Positions 53,740-62,451 of a stretch of DNA of 64,000 nt are shown here, piece by piece. The stretch's first letter is position 1. Each line of letters opens with the position of its first letter. The stretch lies in contig NZ_JAAIIF010000009.1 of assembly GCF_012932675.1 (NCBI RefSeq), forward strand, positions 1 through 64,000, given 5' to 3'. Made by a program: the position numbers and the translations under genes. A model generated the notes under the pieces. It saw nothing but the letters and a program-made list of their open reading frames with translations, was not told the origin of the DNA and searched no databases. This stretch comes from Bifidobacterium erythrocebi. Lineage in GTDB: Bacteria; Actinomycetota; Actinomycetes; Actinomycetales; Bifidobacteriaceae.

Positions 53740-54810
53740 ATGAGCACAAAACATGAGATATCGATCATCGCCTCGCACGCGCAACAACGCGGCTGCTATA
53801 TTTTCGGAACGACTCCGACGTTGCAACGCGCTTTGCAACGGCAAGTCCATGCAGGCCGGCTGCTCCGTATAACGCGTAATGTCTATGTGCAGCAAAGCCA
53901 TTGGCGGAGTCTGACTCCCCCGCAACGTCTCCATCATCTCACGCTCACCACGGCCGTGCGGCATCCTTCCTGGACATTTGCGGGACTGAGCGCCGCCGTC
54001 GCGTACCAGCTCGAGGTGCCATGGAATCTTATTCAATCCCCGCAGATCCACATAGCCTGCACGGATCACGGGTTCCAACGCGGGATTCTGACCGGCTTCT
54101 ATATGAAGGAGATTCCGCAATGCCGTATCGCCAGCGGATTAGGGCCGATGGATCCGAACAGTCATACGCAATGCGCCCAATATCCTGCTGTCGGAATCTT
54201 CTGCGACGAGACAATGTCCTGTACGACGTTCCAAATCACCTCGCCAGCGCGCACGATAGTCGATTGTGGACTGCGGTACGAGTTTCGCTATGTTCTGCCG
54301 ATCATCGATTCCGCGCTGCGCAGGAACCTGACCACCATCGCCGAGATCATCGCCGTGTGCGACGCGATGCAGGTCGATTGCGGGCCAGTCATGCGACTGG
54401 CACATTATGCGAATCCGCTCAGCGAGAACGGCGGCGAATCGCTATGCCGTGCGATATTCATCGAGTACGGTCTGGAAACGCCCGTGTTGCAGCATGAGTT
54501 CGTCGACCCATCAGATCCGGCGAAAGCGGCACGAGCGGACTTCATGTGGAGGACCGCCGATGGACGAATCATCGTGCTGGAATACGACGGCATGCGCAAG
54601 TACGTGGATCCGGACATGACGAACCGACGCGATATCGCCACGGTGGTATCGGCGCAAATCGAGCGTGACGGACTGTTGAAGCGTGCAGGTGTCGACACCG
54701 TGATGCACGTGACCTATGACGATGTGGTGCAGCCCGATTCCATGATCATGCGTCTACGCAGACTCGGCGTTCCTCTGGCTCGCACAGCTCTGTTCGACGC
54801 GGTGCGGTGA
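53740..54810 (+). CDS. AbiEi-like winged-helix protein with DUF559/PD-(D/E)XK nuclease-like C-terminus
   Basis: A 356-residue protein. The N-terminal 65 residues (AQQRGCYIFGTTPTLQRALQ, LLRITRNVYVQQ) resemble the AbiEi antitoxin winged helix, which binds inverted repeats in DNA. The C-terminal 130 resemble Vsr/DUF559 nucleases: Glu in NGGESLCRAIF, Asp in ARADFMWRT, and the ExD plus Lys pattern in IVLEYDGMRKY. No toxin gene is adjacent. The start is ATG 53740, with a weak ribosome site; TTATGT seven bases upstream could be a -10 for a leaderless message. Arrays of 62-bp repeats flank it on both sides. The role may be phage defence or plasmid/genome maintenance, but this is inference. Confidence 0.78.
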   Translation: MSTKHEISIIASHAQQRGCYIFGTTPTLQRALQRQVHAGRLLRITRNVYVQQSHWRSLTPPQRLHHLTLTTAVRHPSWTFAGLSAAVAYQLEVPWNLIQSPQIHIACTDHGFQRGILTGFYMKEIPQCRIASGLGPMDPNSHTQCAQYPAVGIFCDETMSCTTFQITSPARTIVDCGLRYEFRYVLPIIDSALRRNLTTIAEIIAVCDAMQVDCGPVMRLAHYANPLSENGGESLCRAIFIEYGLETPVLQHEFVDPSDPAKAARADFMWRTADGRIIVLEYDGMRKYVDPDMTNRRDIATVVSAQIERDGLLKRAGVDTVMHVTYDDVVQPDSMIMRLRRLGVPLARTALFDAVR

Positions 54811-54827
54811 TATCCGCTCCGGTAAGA

Positions 54828-55378
54828 GCGGGAAAACGCGACAAATTCCGATGAAAAGCGACAGAAAAGGGCCGTCTCCATGTAGGGAAACAGCATGAAT
54901 CGTCGTGTCTTGATCGAATTTCGCGATAATAATCCTCCCATTGGAGGTAAGAACAAAAGTTGAATCGCGGAAGGTCCGGATTGGAGTTCGCATCCCCGAA
55001 ATTGTCGCGAAACAGCATGAATCACCATGTGCACAGACGTTTTGCGACAGTTATCGTCCCATTTTGTCGCGAAATTGCATGAAACCTGACACATGCCGCT
55101 AAAACACGACAGTAGAAGGGCCGTTCTGTCGCGAAATTGCATGGGATTGGGCGTATACCGGCAACTTGCGACAGAAAAGGACCGGAACTGTCTCGAAACA
55201 GCATGAATCGTCGCGTCTGCAGACAGATTACGACGGAAAGCGTCTGATTTTGTCGCAACATGATATGAATCGCGGCTGATGTGGGAAAACACGACAAATA
55301 CCGGCAGGATGCGACAGAAAAAGGCCGGATCTGTCGCGAAATGACATGGATTGGGACGGGCGGGGGAAGATACGACAA
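54828..55378 (+). repeat. Right array of degenerate 62-bp direct repeats
   Basis: Units are anchored at 54882 (degenerate), 55004, 55066, 55128, 55190, 55252 and 55333; the gap 54882-55004 is two periods with a decayed unit between, then 62 four times, then 81. Orientation is the same as in the left array. The first and last units have a doubled GCGAC/ACGAC box 20 bases apart after GGGAAAAC; the last one (GCTGATGTGGGAAAAC) closely matches the first unit of the left array (GCTGATGCGGGAAAGA). The 54811-55424 gap holds no gene that I can support. Confidence 0.9.
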
Positions 55379-55424
55379 GCTGTATCCACCCAAGCTGAGC
55401 GCATGGGACTAAGCGGATGGGTCT

Positions 55425-56006
55425 CTATGCGGTGGGGCGATGCTTGGGCGCGGGAGCGGCGTGGATCTTGGCGGTAAGGCGTGACGCTTCGATTTTCCAG
55501 ACGGCGACGCTTTGCACCTGCTGTTCGGTGAACTCGATGCCTGGCATGCCGGCCTGCTGAGCCATCAGCAATTGCAGGCCATGCCGGGCCTCATCCAAGT
55601 CGTTCACGATGCTCGCCGTGCCGTTGCCGATCACCGATTTGAATGCTTCGCCCCAATTGCATGGGGTACGTCCCTCGATGGCTTCGCAATCGGTTTCCAT
55701 CTCGAACGTCACCGCGAGCGCATTGCCCGCAGCGCGGATGGCGTCGATCTTGCGCCCGACCGGCGCGGAATACAGGTAGAGGACGAGCGCACCGTCGTCC
55801 GAATACTCGTAGCCGAAGTTCATGGGCACGATTGTCAGCCCCTCGGCGTCGGCATACGCCACACGCACGATGCGGCAGGCCGCGATGATCGCCTCGATCC
55901 GGGACCGGTCCAGCACTTCCCTGTCGGCACGGCGCATTCTGCGATGCCGCCCGGCCACGGTGTACTCATGGTTGCGCCTGGTCGGGGTGTCCTTCATCTC
56001 GTTCAT
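55425..56006 (-). CDS. Pyridoxamine 5'-phosphate oxidase-family protein (NimA-like)
   Basis: A 193-residue split-barrel flavoprotein relative. NHEYTVAGRHRRMRRADREVLDR, then ACRIVRVAYADAEGLTIVPMNFGYEY and LYLYSAPVGRKIDAI, is the usual N-terminal half of NimA/PNPOx-like proteins. It probably binds FMN or a deazaflavin or heme; the substrate is unknown. AAGGAGCGG precedes ATG 56006, inside a longer open frame. Confidence 0.85.
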   Translation of the reverse strand: MNEMKDTPTRRNHEYTVAGRHRRMRRADREVLDRSRIEAIIAACRIVRVAYADAEGLTIVPMNFGYEYSDDGALVLYLYSAPVGRKIDAIRAAGNALAVTFEMETDCEAIEGRTPCNWGEAFKSVIGNGTASIVNDLDEARHGLQLLMAQQAGMPGIEFTEQQVQSVAVWKIEASRLTAKIHAAPAPKHRPTA

Positions 56007-56111
56007 CGTTCCGCTCCTTGCACCGCATGCCGCGCCGCATGCCCGCGCCCCGGAGATGCCCCGTGGCCCGGGCATGCGACACACTACTATTCAACTGCCC
56101 TTCAGCTATAT

Positions 56112-56894
56112 TCAGCGGGCCTTGTCCCACTGGGGCTTCCACGAGTACTGCATGTCGTAGGCGCTCGACCAGAACATGTATTCGTTCTGCACGCCGTTGC
56201 AGAAGATCTCCTCAAGCTCCTGCAGGCGCTCCTCCCCCAGTCCCTGGACCATGTGCTCGATGTGTTCGATCAGCCATACGGAGCCCTGCCAGAACTCCTC
56301 GGTCTTGTACATGTCGACCCAGGTGCGGAACGGGTTGGTATCCAGCGTGTCGGCGAATTCCTTGGCGAGACGCTGCCCGTAGTCCGCGTACACCCATGCG
56401 CACGGCAGCACCGCCACCAGGATGTCCAGCAGGTCGCCGCCGTAGGCGATCGAGAGGATGTCGGAGGTGTAGGCGCGTGCGAACGCGGACTGCCGCACGT
56501 TGTTCATCTCGCTTTCGCTCACGCCGAAGCCGGCCATGTACTTGCGGTGCACGGATGATTCCACGCTGAAGATGGAATTCTGCACGTTGACCATGAATTT
56601 CATGACCTCGGGGTCGCGGGTCTTGGTCAGTGCCAGCGCATGCACCTTGGCGTAGTCCGCGAGATAGCGGTAGTCCTGCAGCAGGTAGAAGGCGAAGCGT
56701 TCCTGCTTGAGCGTGCCGTTGCCGAGTTCGCGCAGGAACGGCTGGTTGTACCCGTCCTCCCAGACCACGTCGGCGGCGGCGCGCAGCCTGCGTGCGAACG
56801 GCGGCAGATTGTCGAGCCGGATGCCTTTGGCGGGGTCGAATTCCTCGTCGATTGCGAAATCGTATGTATTGGTGTTGGGTGCCACGGATGCCAT
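56112..56894 (-). CDS. tenA: TenA-family thiaminase II
   Basis: A 260-residue protein, mostly helical. RYLADYAKVHALALTK, the active-site cysteine in LVAVLPCAWVYADYG, and NEYMFWSSAYDMQY near the end are family hallmarks. TenA hydrolyses degraded thiamine (aminopyrimidine) for salvage. Its start codon lies directly after a TPP riboswitch whose last stem overlaps the ribosome site GGGAGG, so it is repressed when thiamine pyrophosphate is plentiful. Confidence 0.93.
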   Translation of the reverse strand: MASVAPNTNTYDFAIDEEFDPAKGIRLDNLPPFARRLRAAADVVWEDGYNQPFLRELGNGTLKQERFAFYLLQDYRYLADYAKVHALALTKTRDPEVMKFMVNVQNSIFSVESSVHRKYMAGFGVSESEMNNVRQSAFARAYTSDILSIAYGGDLLDILVAVLPCAWVYADYGQRLAKEFADTLDTNPFRTWVDMYKTEEFWQGSVWLIEHIEHMVQGLGEERLQELEEIFCNGVQNEYMFWSSAYDMQYSWKPQWDKAR

Positions 56895-56902
56895 GGACTT
56901 GC

Positions 56903-56998
56903 CTCCCTACGCTGGTATTAGCCATCAGGTTCCAAGGGTCAGGCCTTATGCCTTTCTCAACCCGCGCCGCGCGTGCGCAGGGTTCCCCCGCAATTACG
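56903..56998 (-). promoter_or_regulatory. TPP riboswitch (THI element) before tenA
   Basis: On the minus strand the sequence reads TGCGGGGGAACC, GGGTTGAGAAAGGC, GACCCTTGGAACCTGATG, GCTAATACC and AGCGTAGGGA, which is the conserved core of the THI box in order. The last element runs into the ribosome site GGGAGG of tenA. Expected action: TPP binding hides the ribosome site. Confidence 0.93.
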
Positions 56999-57100
56999 GG
57001 CTTCATTATGGCAATATGCGCCGACTTGCACAACGGCGCAGCCACGGGCGCGTGCTAGCCAAGAATATACGGCTGGCCGAGGCACGTCACCGTGCGCTTG

Positions 57101-57832
57101 TCACCGTGACCGCGTCACCGTGGAAAAGCGCGGGGCGTCATGGAAGTCGAACATCACGCCGTCCGCGAGCGCGCAGATCTGTTCCCAGTCCGCGTCGGAG
57201 GAGTCGTCGTGCATGGCCCATGCGCGCATGCCGACGGATTTCGCCGAGCGTATGCCGGGCAGGATGTCTTCGAACACCGCGCATTCGTTCGGTTTGGCGC
57301 CGAGTCTGGAGGCTGCGAGCAGGTATACGTCGGGACGGTCCTTGCCGATGCCGTGCACGTCGTCCACCGATGTGACGGTGACAAAGAAGTCGAAGATGCC
57401 CACGTGCTTCATAGCAGGTTCGCGCAGCGATGGGGTGAGCGATGTCGCCACGCCCAGTTGCACGCCGGCGTCGCGCAGGTAGGTCAGGTAGTCCACGGCG
57501 CCCGGTTTGGCTTCGACCATGGTGGCGTATGCCTCGTGCGCCATGTCATCCCATTCGGCCATCACCGCTTCGGGCGTCTCGTCCAGGTGGAACCGGTCGA
57601 TGGTGTATGCCGCGACCTGTTCGAACGGCATGGCGCTGATGGTGGGCACGTAGTCGTCGGGGACGTCGAAGCCGCGTTTGGCGAGGAAATCCATGTCGAT
57701 CTGGTCCCATACGCCCATGGAGTCGAGCAGCGTGCCGTCGAGGTCGAAGATCGCGGCTTTCGGCATGGGGCCGCAATCGTCGGCAGGGGCGGGATCTGCC
57801 GCAGGGGCGTTGGCTCGGGTGATGCTGTTCAT
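57101..57832 (-). CDS. HAD-superfamily phosphatase, beta-phosphoglucomutase-like
   Basis: A 243-residue protein. AIFDLDGTLLDSM is motif I, GVATSLTP motif II, KDRPDVYLLAASRLG motif III and VFEDILPGIRSAKSVG motif IV, with a four-helix cap. It would dephosphorylate or isomerise a sugar phosphate; substrate unknown. The N-terminal 20 residues before MPKAAIFD are Ala/Pro-rich; ATG 57832 or 57766 may be the true start. Confidence 0.85.
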   Translation of the reverse strand: MNSITRANAPAADPAPADDCGPMPKAAIFDLDGTLLDSMGVWDQIDMDFLAKRGFDVPDDYVPTISAMPFEQVAAYTIDRFHLDETPEAVMAEWDDMAHEAYATMVEAKPGAVDYLTYLRDAGVQLGVATSLTPSLREPAMKHVGIFDFFVTVTSVDDVHGIGKDRPDVYLLAASRLGAKPNECAVFEDILPGIRSAKSVGMRAWAMHDDSSDADWEQICALADGVMFDFHDAPRFSTVTRSR

Positions 57833-57951
57833 GTGGCTCGATTTCCGTGTGATGTGGTGGTATTTGGTTTGGGGAATCAACAGGCCGATGATTCCGGCGG
57901 TCAGCGGCGGGCTTTGGCGGCCATGGCGCGGTCAGCGCGCGCCTGGCGGGT

Positions 57952-59730
57952 TCATAGTGTGGATTCGTCCAGCAGTTCCCGCGCGTGGTCGAGGGATGTT
58001 TCGGTGGCGTTGCCGGAGAGCATGCGGGCGATCTCGCCGGTTCTGGCCTCGCCGGTCACTTCGGTGACGGTGGTTTCGGTCAGACCGCTATCCGGCTGTG
58101 CGGCTTTGGCGACCACGAACTGCTTGTCGGCCCAGGAGGCGACCTGGGCCAGATGGGTCACGACGATCACCTGCGAGTCCTTGGCGAGGCGCGCCAGTCG
58201 GCGTCCGAGCTCCACAGCGGCCTTGCCGCCCACACCGGCGTCGACCTCGTCGAAGATGAACGTCATGCCTTCGGCGCCGCCGCGCTGTTCGGCGGCGACC
58301 AGTTCAAGGGCGAGCATCAGTCGGCTCAGCTCGCCGCCGGACGCGCTTTTGCCCATCGGCAGTTCGGGGGAACCGGGGAACGGGGTGAACAGGAATTCGA
58401 TGTCGTCGCCGCCATGCGGTCCAAGCGACCCCGTGGGACTGTCGCCGCCGTCATGCTCCGTCACGCGGATGCGCAGCGATGCGCCGCTCATCGCCAGCGA
58501 ATCCAGTTCCTCGCTGACGTGTTCGCCCAATTGGCCGGCGGCCTGCACGCGGATATTATGCAATGCCTCGGCGGCCTGAAGCGCCTTTTGATACAGCTGT
58601 TCGCGTTCCTCTTCCAGCTGCGCCACTTTCTCGGGCGAGGCGTCCAGGTCCTCCACCTCGAACACGGCCTTGTCGCGCCATGCGATCACGTCGGAAAGCT
58701 CGGGCCCCCATCTGCGCATCAGCTCGTTCAGCTCGTGGATGCGCCCGTTGATCCGGTCCAGATCCTCCACACTGCCTTCGCCGTCCAGCTCCTGGACAAG
58801 CGCGAACACCACGTCCGAAAGGTCGGCGGCTATGGATTCCAGCCGCGCGGCCTGTTCGGCGAACACGCCTCCCACGCGGATGCCCTGCAACGCCTGCACC
58901 GCCCGGTTCACCAGGTCGACTGCCGAGGCGGCGTCCGACGACCCCTCGCCCATCTGCGAGGCGTCCAGCACCGACAATGCGGACGACACGCCCTGTGCGA
59001 TCGCCGCGGCGTTCTCGATGCGATCCCTGCGCTCCTTGAGTTCGGCGTCCTCGCCGGCCTGCGGGTCGACCTGGTTGATGCGTGCGATGGATTCGCGCAG
59101 ATAATCGGCCTGCTGGCGTGCGGCCGCTTCCTGGGAGCGCAGCTTCGCCAGGCGCTCGTCCATGGCGGCGAGCGCCTCCCATACGCGATGGTATGCGTCG
59201 AGCTGCGTGTCGTCGCCGGCGGCCATGTCGAGGAATTCGCGCTGCCTGGCGGCGGACGCGATGCGCAGCTGGTCGGTCTGCCCGTGCACGGTAATCAGTT
59301 CGCCGGCTACCGATTCGAGTACGGAACGCGGCACGGTCTTGCCGCCGAGTATGGCGCGGGAGCGGCCGGATGCCGGTACGACACGGGAGAGGAACAGTTC
59401 GCCGTCCTCGGGTTCGATGCCCGCGTCCTCGGCGTATTGCACGGCCTTGCCTGCGGCGATGCCGTTTGCGCCGCCTGCATCGTCTTTGCCGTCGGCAGAA
59501 GAATCGGCGGAGGAATCGGCAACGCAGAACACGCCCTGTGCCCAAGCCTCGCCGGCCCCGGAGGATACGCGCGAGCCGGAGGCGGCGGCACCGGAGATCA
59601 GCCGTATGGCGGACAACAGCATGGACTTGCCCGCGCCGGTTTCGCCGGTGATGGCCGTGAGCCCTGCCGCCGGGGCGATCCGTGCTTCATGGATGGGCCC
59701 CAGATTACGAACGGAGAGTTCTTCCAGCAT
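57952..59730 (-). CDS. recN: DNA repair protein RecN
   Basis: A 592-residue SMC-like ATPase for double-strand break repair. ITGETGAGKSMLLSAI is the Walker A; long coiled-coil arms occupy about residues 170-380; GKSASGGELSRLMLAL is the ABC signature and TFIFDEVDAGVGG the Walker B. A glycine/alanine-rich insertion of about 40 residues lies after the Walker A segment. Its start overlaps the nadK stop (TGATG). Confidence 0.95.
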   Translation of the reverse strand: MLEELSVRNLGPIHEARIAPAAGLTAITGETGAGKSMLLSAIRLISGAAASGSRVSSGAGEAWAQGVFCVADSSADSSADGKDDAGGANGIAAGKAVQYAEDAGIEPEDGELFLSRVVPASGRSRAILGGKTVPRSVLESVAGELITVHGQTDQLRIASAARQREFLDMAAGDDTQLDAYHRVWEALAAMDERLAKLRSQEAAARQQADYLRESIARINQVDPQAGEDAELKERRDRIENAAAIAQGVSSALSVLDASQMGEGSSDAASAVDLVNRAVQALQGIRVGGVFAEQAARLESIAADLSDVVFALVQELDGEGSVEDLDRINGRIHELNELMRRWGPELSDVIAWRDKAVFEVEDLDASPEKVAQLEEEREQLYQKALQAAEALHNIRVQAAGQLGEHVSEELDSLAMSGASLRIRVTEHDGGDSPTGSLGPHGGDDIEFLFTPFPGSPELPMGKSASGGELSRLMLALELVAAEQRGGAEGMTFIFDEVDAGVGGKAAVELGRRLARLAKDSQVIVVTHLAQVASWADKQFVVAKAAQPDSGLTETTVTEVTGEARTGEIARMLSGNATETSLDHARELLDESTL

Positions 59731-60683
59731 CAGCGGGCGTTCCTCCCCTCGTCGGTTCCGCCATGGCTATCGGGCGCATGCGGGCTTTCGTGCGCCGATT
59801 TGCTGCGGTTGGCGTGCTCGCGCCAGCCGACCACAGGAAGGTCGAATTTGCTGACCAGACGGCTGGTGAAGGGGACGCCGGAAAGTCGGGCCAGCCGCAA
59901 CGTGCTGCGGGAGACCCTGACCTCGATGCGGGTGCCCTTGGGCAGCGAGCGCTGCCGGCGGCCGTCGCAGCAGATCCAGCCGTCGGAGACGGAACTGTCG
60001 AGAATATCAAGGGTGAAGGTGGAGTCCGCGCCGATGATTAGCGGACGGGCGAACAGCGCGTGGGCGGCCAGCGGCGTCAGTTGCAGAGCCTGCACGTTGG
60101 GCCAGATGATCGGCCCGCCCGCCGAGAACGCGTATGCGGTGGAACCCGTCGGCGTGGATACGATCACGCCGTCCGCGCCGAAGGAGCTCATCTCCACGTC
60201 ATCCACGCGGATGGACAGTTCCACCATCTTGCCGCGTGTCTCGCGTTCCAGAGTGATGTCGTTGAGCGCCCAGTCCTCGATGGGTTTCGTGGCGCCCGGC
60301 AGCCATACGTCCACGTGGGCGATCATGCGCTCGTCGATCGAATAGTCATGATCCGCGACCCGTCGGATCGCCTCGCTCATCTGGAAGCTTTCGAATTCCG
60401 CCAGGAATCCCACGTGACCGAGGTTCACGCCGAGAATCGGCACTTCGGTGCAGTGCACGAGCTCGGCCGCACGCAGGATCGTGCCGTCGCCGCCGAGCAC
60501 GACCACGATCTCGGTGTCGTCGCGTACGCGCGGGGACGGGGTGCCGAATGCGGGAGGATCCACGTTGTCGATGATCGTGACCTCGAAGCCCGCCGACCGC
60601 AGCTGCTCCACGGCCTCGCTGATCACCGTGCCGCTTTGGCGCAGCCGACTATGCGTCACGACCACAGCATTGCGTCTCGTCAT
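59730..60683 (-). CDS. nadK: NAD kinase
   Basis: A 317-residue enzyme that phosphorylates NAD to NADP. VVLGGDGTILRAAEL is the catalytic GGDG, NLGHVGFLAE and STPTGSTAYAFSAGGPI complete the signature. About 35 disordered residues are added at the C-terminus. GGGGAG precedes ATG 60683. It is co-transcribed with recN, as in most actinobacteria. Confidence 0.95.
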   Translation of the reverse strand: MTRRNAVVVTHSRLRQSGTVISEAVEQLRSAGFEVTIIDNVDPPAFGTPSPRVRDDTEIVVVLGGDGTILRAAELVHCTEVPILGVNLGHVGFLAEFESFQMSEAIRRVADHDYSIDERMIAHVDVWLPGATKPIEDWALNDITLERETRGKMVELSIRVDDVEMSSFGADGVIVSTPTGSTAYAFSAGGPIIWPNVQALQLTPLAAHALFARPLIIGADSTFTLDILDSSVSDGWICCDGRRQRSLPKGTRIEVRVSRSTLRLARLSGVPFTSRLVSKFDLPVVGWREHANRSKSAHESPHAPDSHGGTDEGRNAR

Positions 60684-60881
60684 ACGATGCTCCCCATCCG
60701 TCCGGTATCCTTCGCTGTCCTTTTCGACCATTCGTCGCATTCGGTCACACTATGCACTATCCTAATCGTTTGTTCAAACCGCCACGGCCTGCCTACTCAC
60801 CGGGTGAACGACCGAACGTCGCCACGGGACTAGAATGGCATACGGCGGAAGATCATGCATGCGAAACGTTAGGAGGGTTCT

Positions 60882-62339
60882 GTGGCACGTGACCTTGATG
60901 AACCCGTTGAGGCAGAGCATCGTTTCAAGATCACCATGTCCAGGCTCCGCAAGGGCGGCTCCAGGAACAGCACGCCGGTCAAGCGCATTCGCCGCGTCAG
61001 CCTTACCGACCGCCTGTTCAGCCACCCCGGTCGTCTATCCATCATGTACTTCATGGCGCTCATCGCCATCGTCACCATACTGCTGCTGATGCCGTTCTCC
61101 ACGCAGACCGGCGAGATCACCAGCTTCCCCGTGGCGTTCTTCACCGCGGTCTCGGCGCTGTCGACCTGCGGCATCCAGGTGGTGAACACCAATTCCTACT
61201 GGTCGTTCTTCGGGCAGATCGTCATCCTGTTCTCCATCCAGCTGGGCGGTCTCGGCGTCATGACCTTCGCCTCGATCGTAGCGCTCGGCATCAGCCGACG
61301 TCTGAGGGTGTCGCAGCGCATGCTCACCGCGAACGAGCTGGGTACGAACAAGCTGTCCGAAGTCAAAAGCGTGATCACCGTGGTGCTCACCATCACGGCC
61401 ATCACCGAGGCGATCACCTTCACCCTGCTGCTGCCGGAGCTGTTGCGCGTCAACAAGAACGACGCCGGGAAAACCCTGTGGCAGGCGATCTTCTACGCGG
61501 TGTCCGCCTACAACAACACCGGCTTCACCCCGGACACCTCGGGCCTGCACGTGACCAATTGGGGCGTGGGCCTGCCGATTCTGCTCAGCGCATTCATCGG
61601 CACGCTGGGCTTCCCGGTGGTGCTGAACGTGGTGCAGTGCGCGCGCAAACGCCAGAGCCCCAAGCACTGGTCGCTGCATACCAAGCTCACGCTGGTCACC
61701 ACGGCGATTCTGGTGGCCACCTCGCTGGTCTGGTTCCTCGTCGTCGAATGGCATAACACCGACCTGTTCCCCGACGACGACCTGTCGATGAAGTTCCGCA
61801 GGGCCATGGTGGCGGCCGTGATGCCCCGGTCCGCGGGCTTCGACATCTCCTGGGTGCCGGGCGTCGGCTCCGAAAGCAAGTTCTTCATGAGCATCATCAT
61901 GTTCATCGGCGCCGGCTCCTCGTCGACCGGCGGCGGCATCCGCGTGACCACGTTCGCGGTGATCATGCTGATCTGCGGCGCGGCGTTCACCGGGCATCGC
62001 GACGTCACCGCGTTCCGCAGGCGCATTCCCCGCAGGATCCAGATGACCGCCATCTCCGTGACCACGTCCTGTCTGTCGCTGGTCGCCGTCGCGTCGATGG
62101 CGCTCATGTTCGTCACCGACTGCTCGCTGGGCGACGCGGTGTTCGAAACCTGCTCGGCCTTCAGCCTCGGCGGCTACTCCGTGGGCGTGGTCAGCGCCGG
62201 CAATCCCGCCTCGCAGTTCATTCTTGCCGCCACGATGATCATCGGCAGGCTCGGCCCCATGACCATCGCCTATTCCATCAGCCGTCCGCTGGCGCCGGAA
62301 CCGATTCGCTACCCGCAGGAGAACGTGATCGTCGGCTGA
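60882..62339 (+). CDS. TrkH/KtrB-family potassium transporter subunit
   Basis: A 485-residue membrane protein with four repeated M1-pore-M2 units and a basic N-terminus. Pore loops include STCGIQVVNT, YNNTGFTPDT, PRSAGFD and FSLGGYSVG, with the filter glycines. It takes up potassium together with the TrkA/KtrA subunit encoded next. The start codon is GTG with AGGAGGG before it. Confidence 0.93.
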   Translation: MARDLDEPVEAEHRFKITMSRLRKGGSRNSTPVKRIRRVSLTDRLFSHPGRLSIMYFMALIAIVTILLLMPFSTQTGEITSFPVAFFTAVSALSTCGIQVVNTNSYWSFFGQIVILFSIQLGGLGVMTFASIVALGISRRLRVSQRMLTANELGTNKLSEVKSVITVVLTITAITEAITFTLLLPELLRVNKNDAGKTLWQAIFYAVSAYNNTGFTPDTSGLHVTNWGVGLPILLSAFIGTLGFPVVLNVVQCARKRQSPKHWSLHTKLTLVTTAILVATSLVWFLVVEWHNTDLFPDDDLSMKFRRAMVAAVMPRSAGFDISWVPGVGSESKFFMSIIMFIGAGSSSTGGGIRVTTFAVIMLICGAAFTGHRDVTAFRRRIPRRIQMTAISVTTSCLSLVAVASMALMFVTDCSLGDAVFETCSAFSLGGYSVGVVSAGNPASQFILAATMIIGRLGPMTIAYSISRPLAPEPIRYPQENVIVG

Positions 62340-62451
62340 TCGCATCATCATCCATCCGGCAAGCGCCGATGCGGGGCGGCAGACCACTGACCGCCGACCG
62401 CCCGCACCGCTTCGGCGTACACTTGGGCATGAACATATTCAAGGAGCACAT

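Noticed and set aside
54714-55393. Reverse-strand ORFs within the 62-bp arrays, with recurring HAVSRQ peptides
   Set aside because: They are by-products of the repeat sequence; the period of 62 is not divisible by three, so frames change from unit to unit.
56895-57056. A second gene between tenA and the HAD gene
   Set aside because: The stretch is explained by the TPP riboswitch and a promoter region; frames there have no ribosome site.
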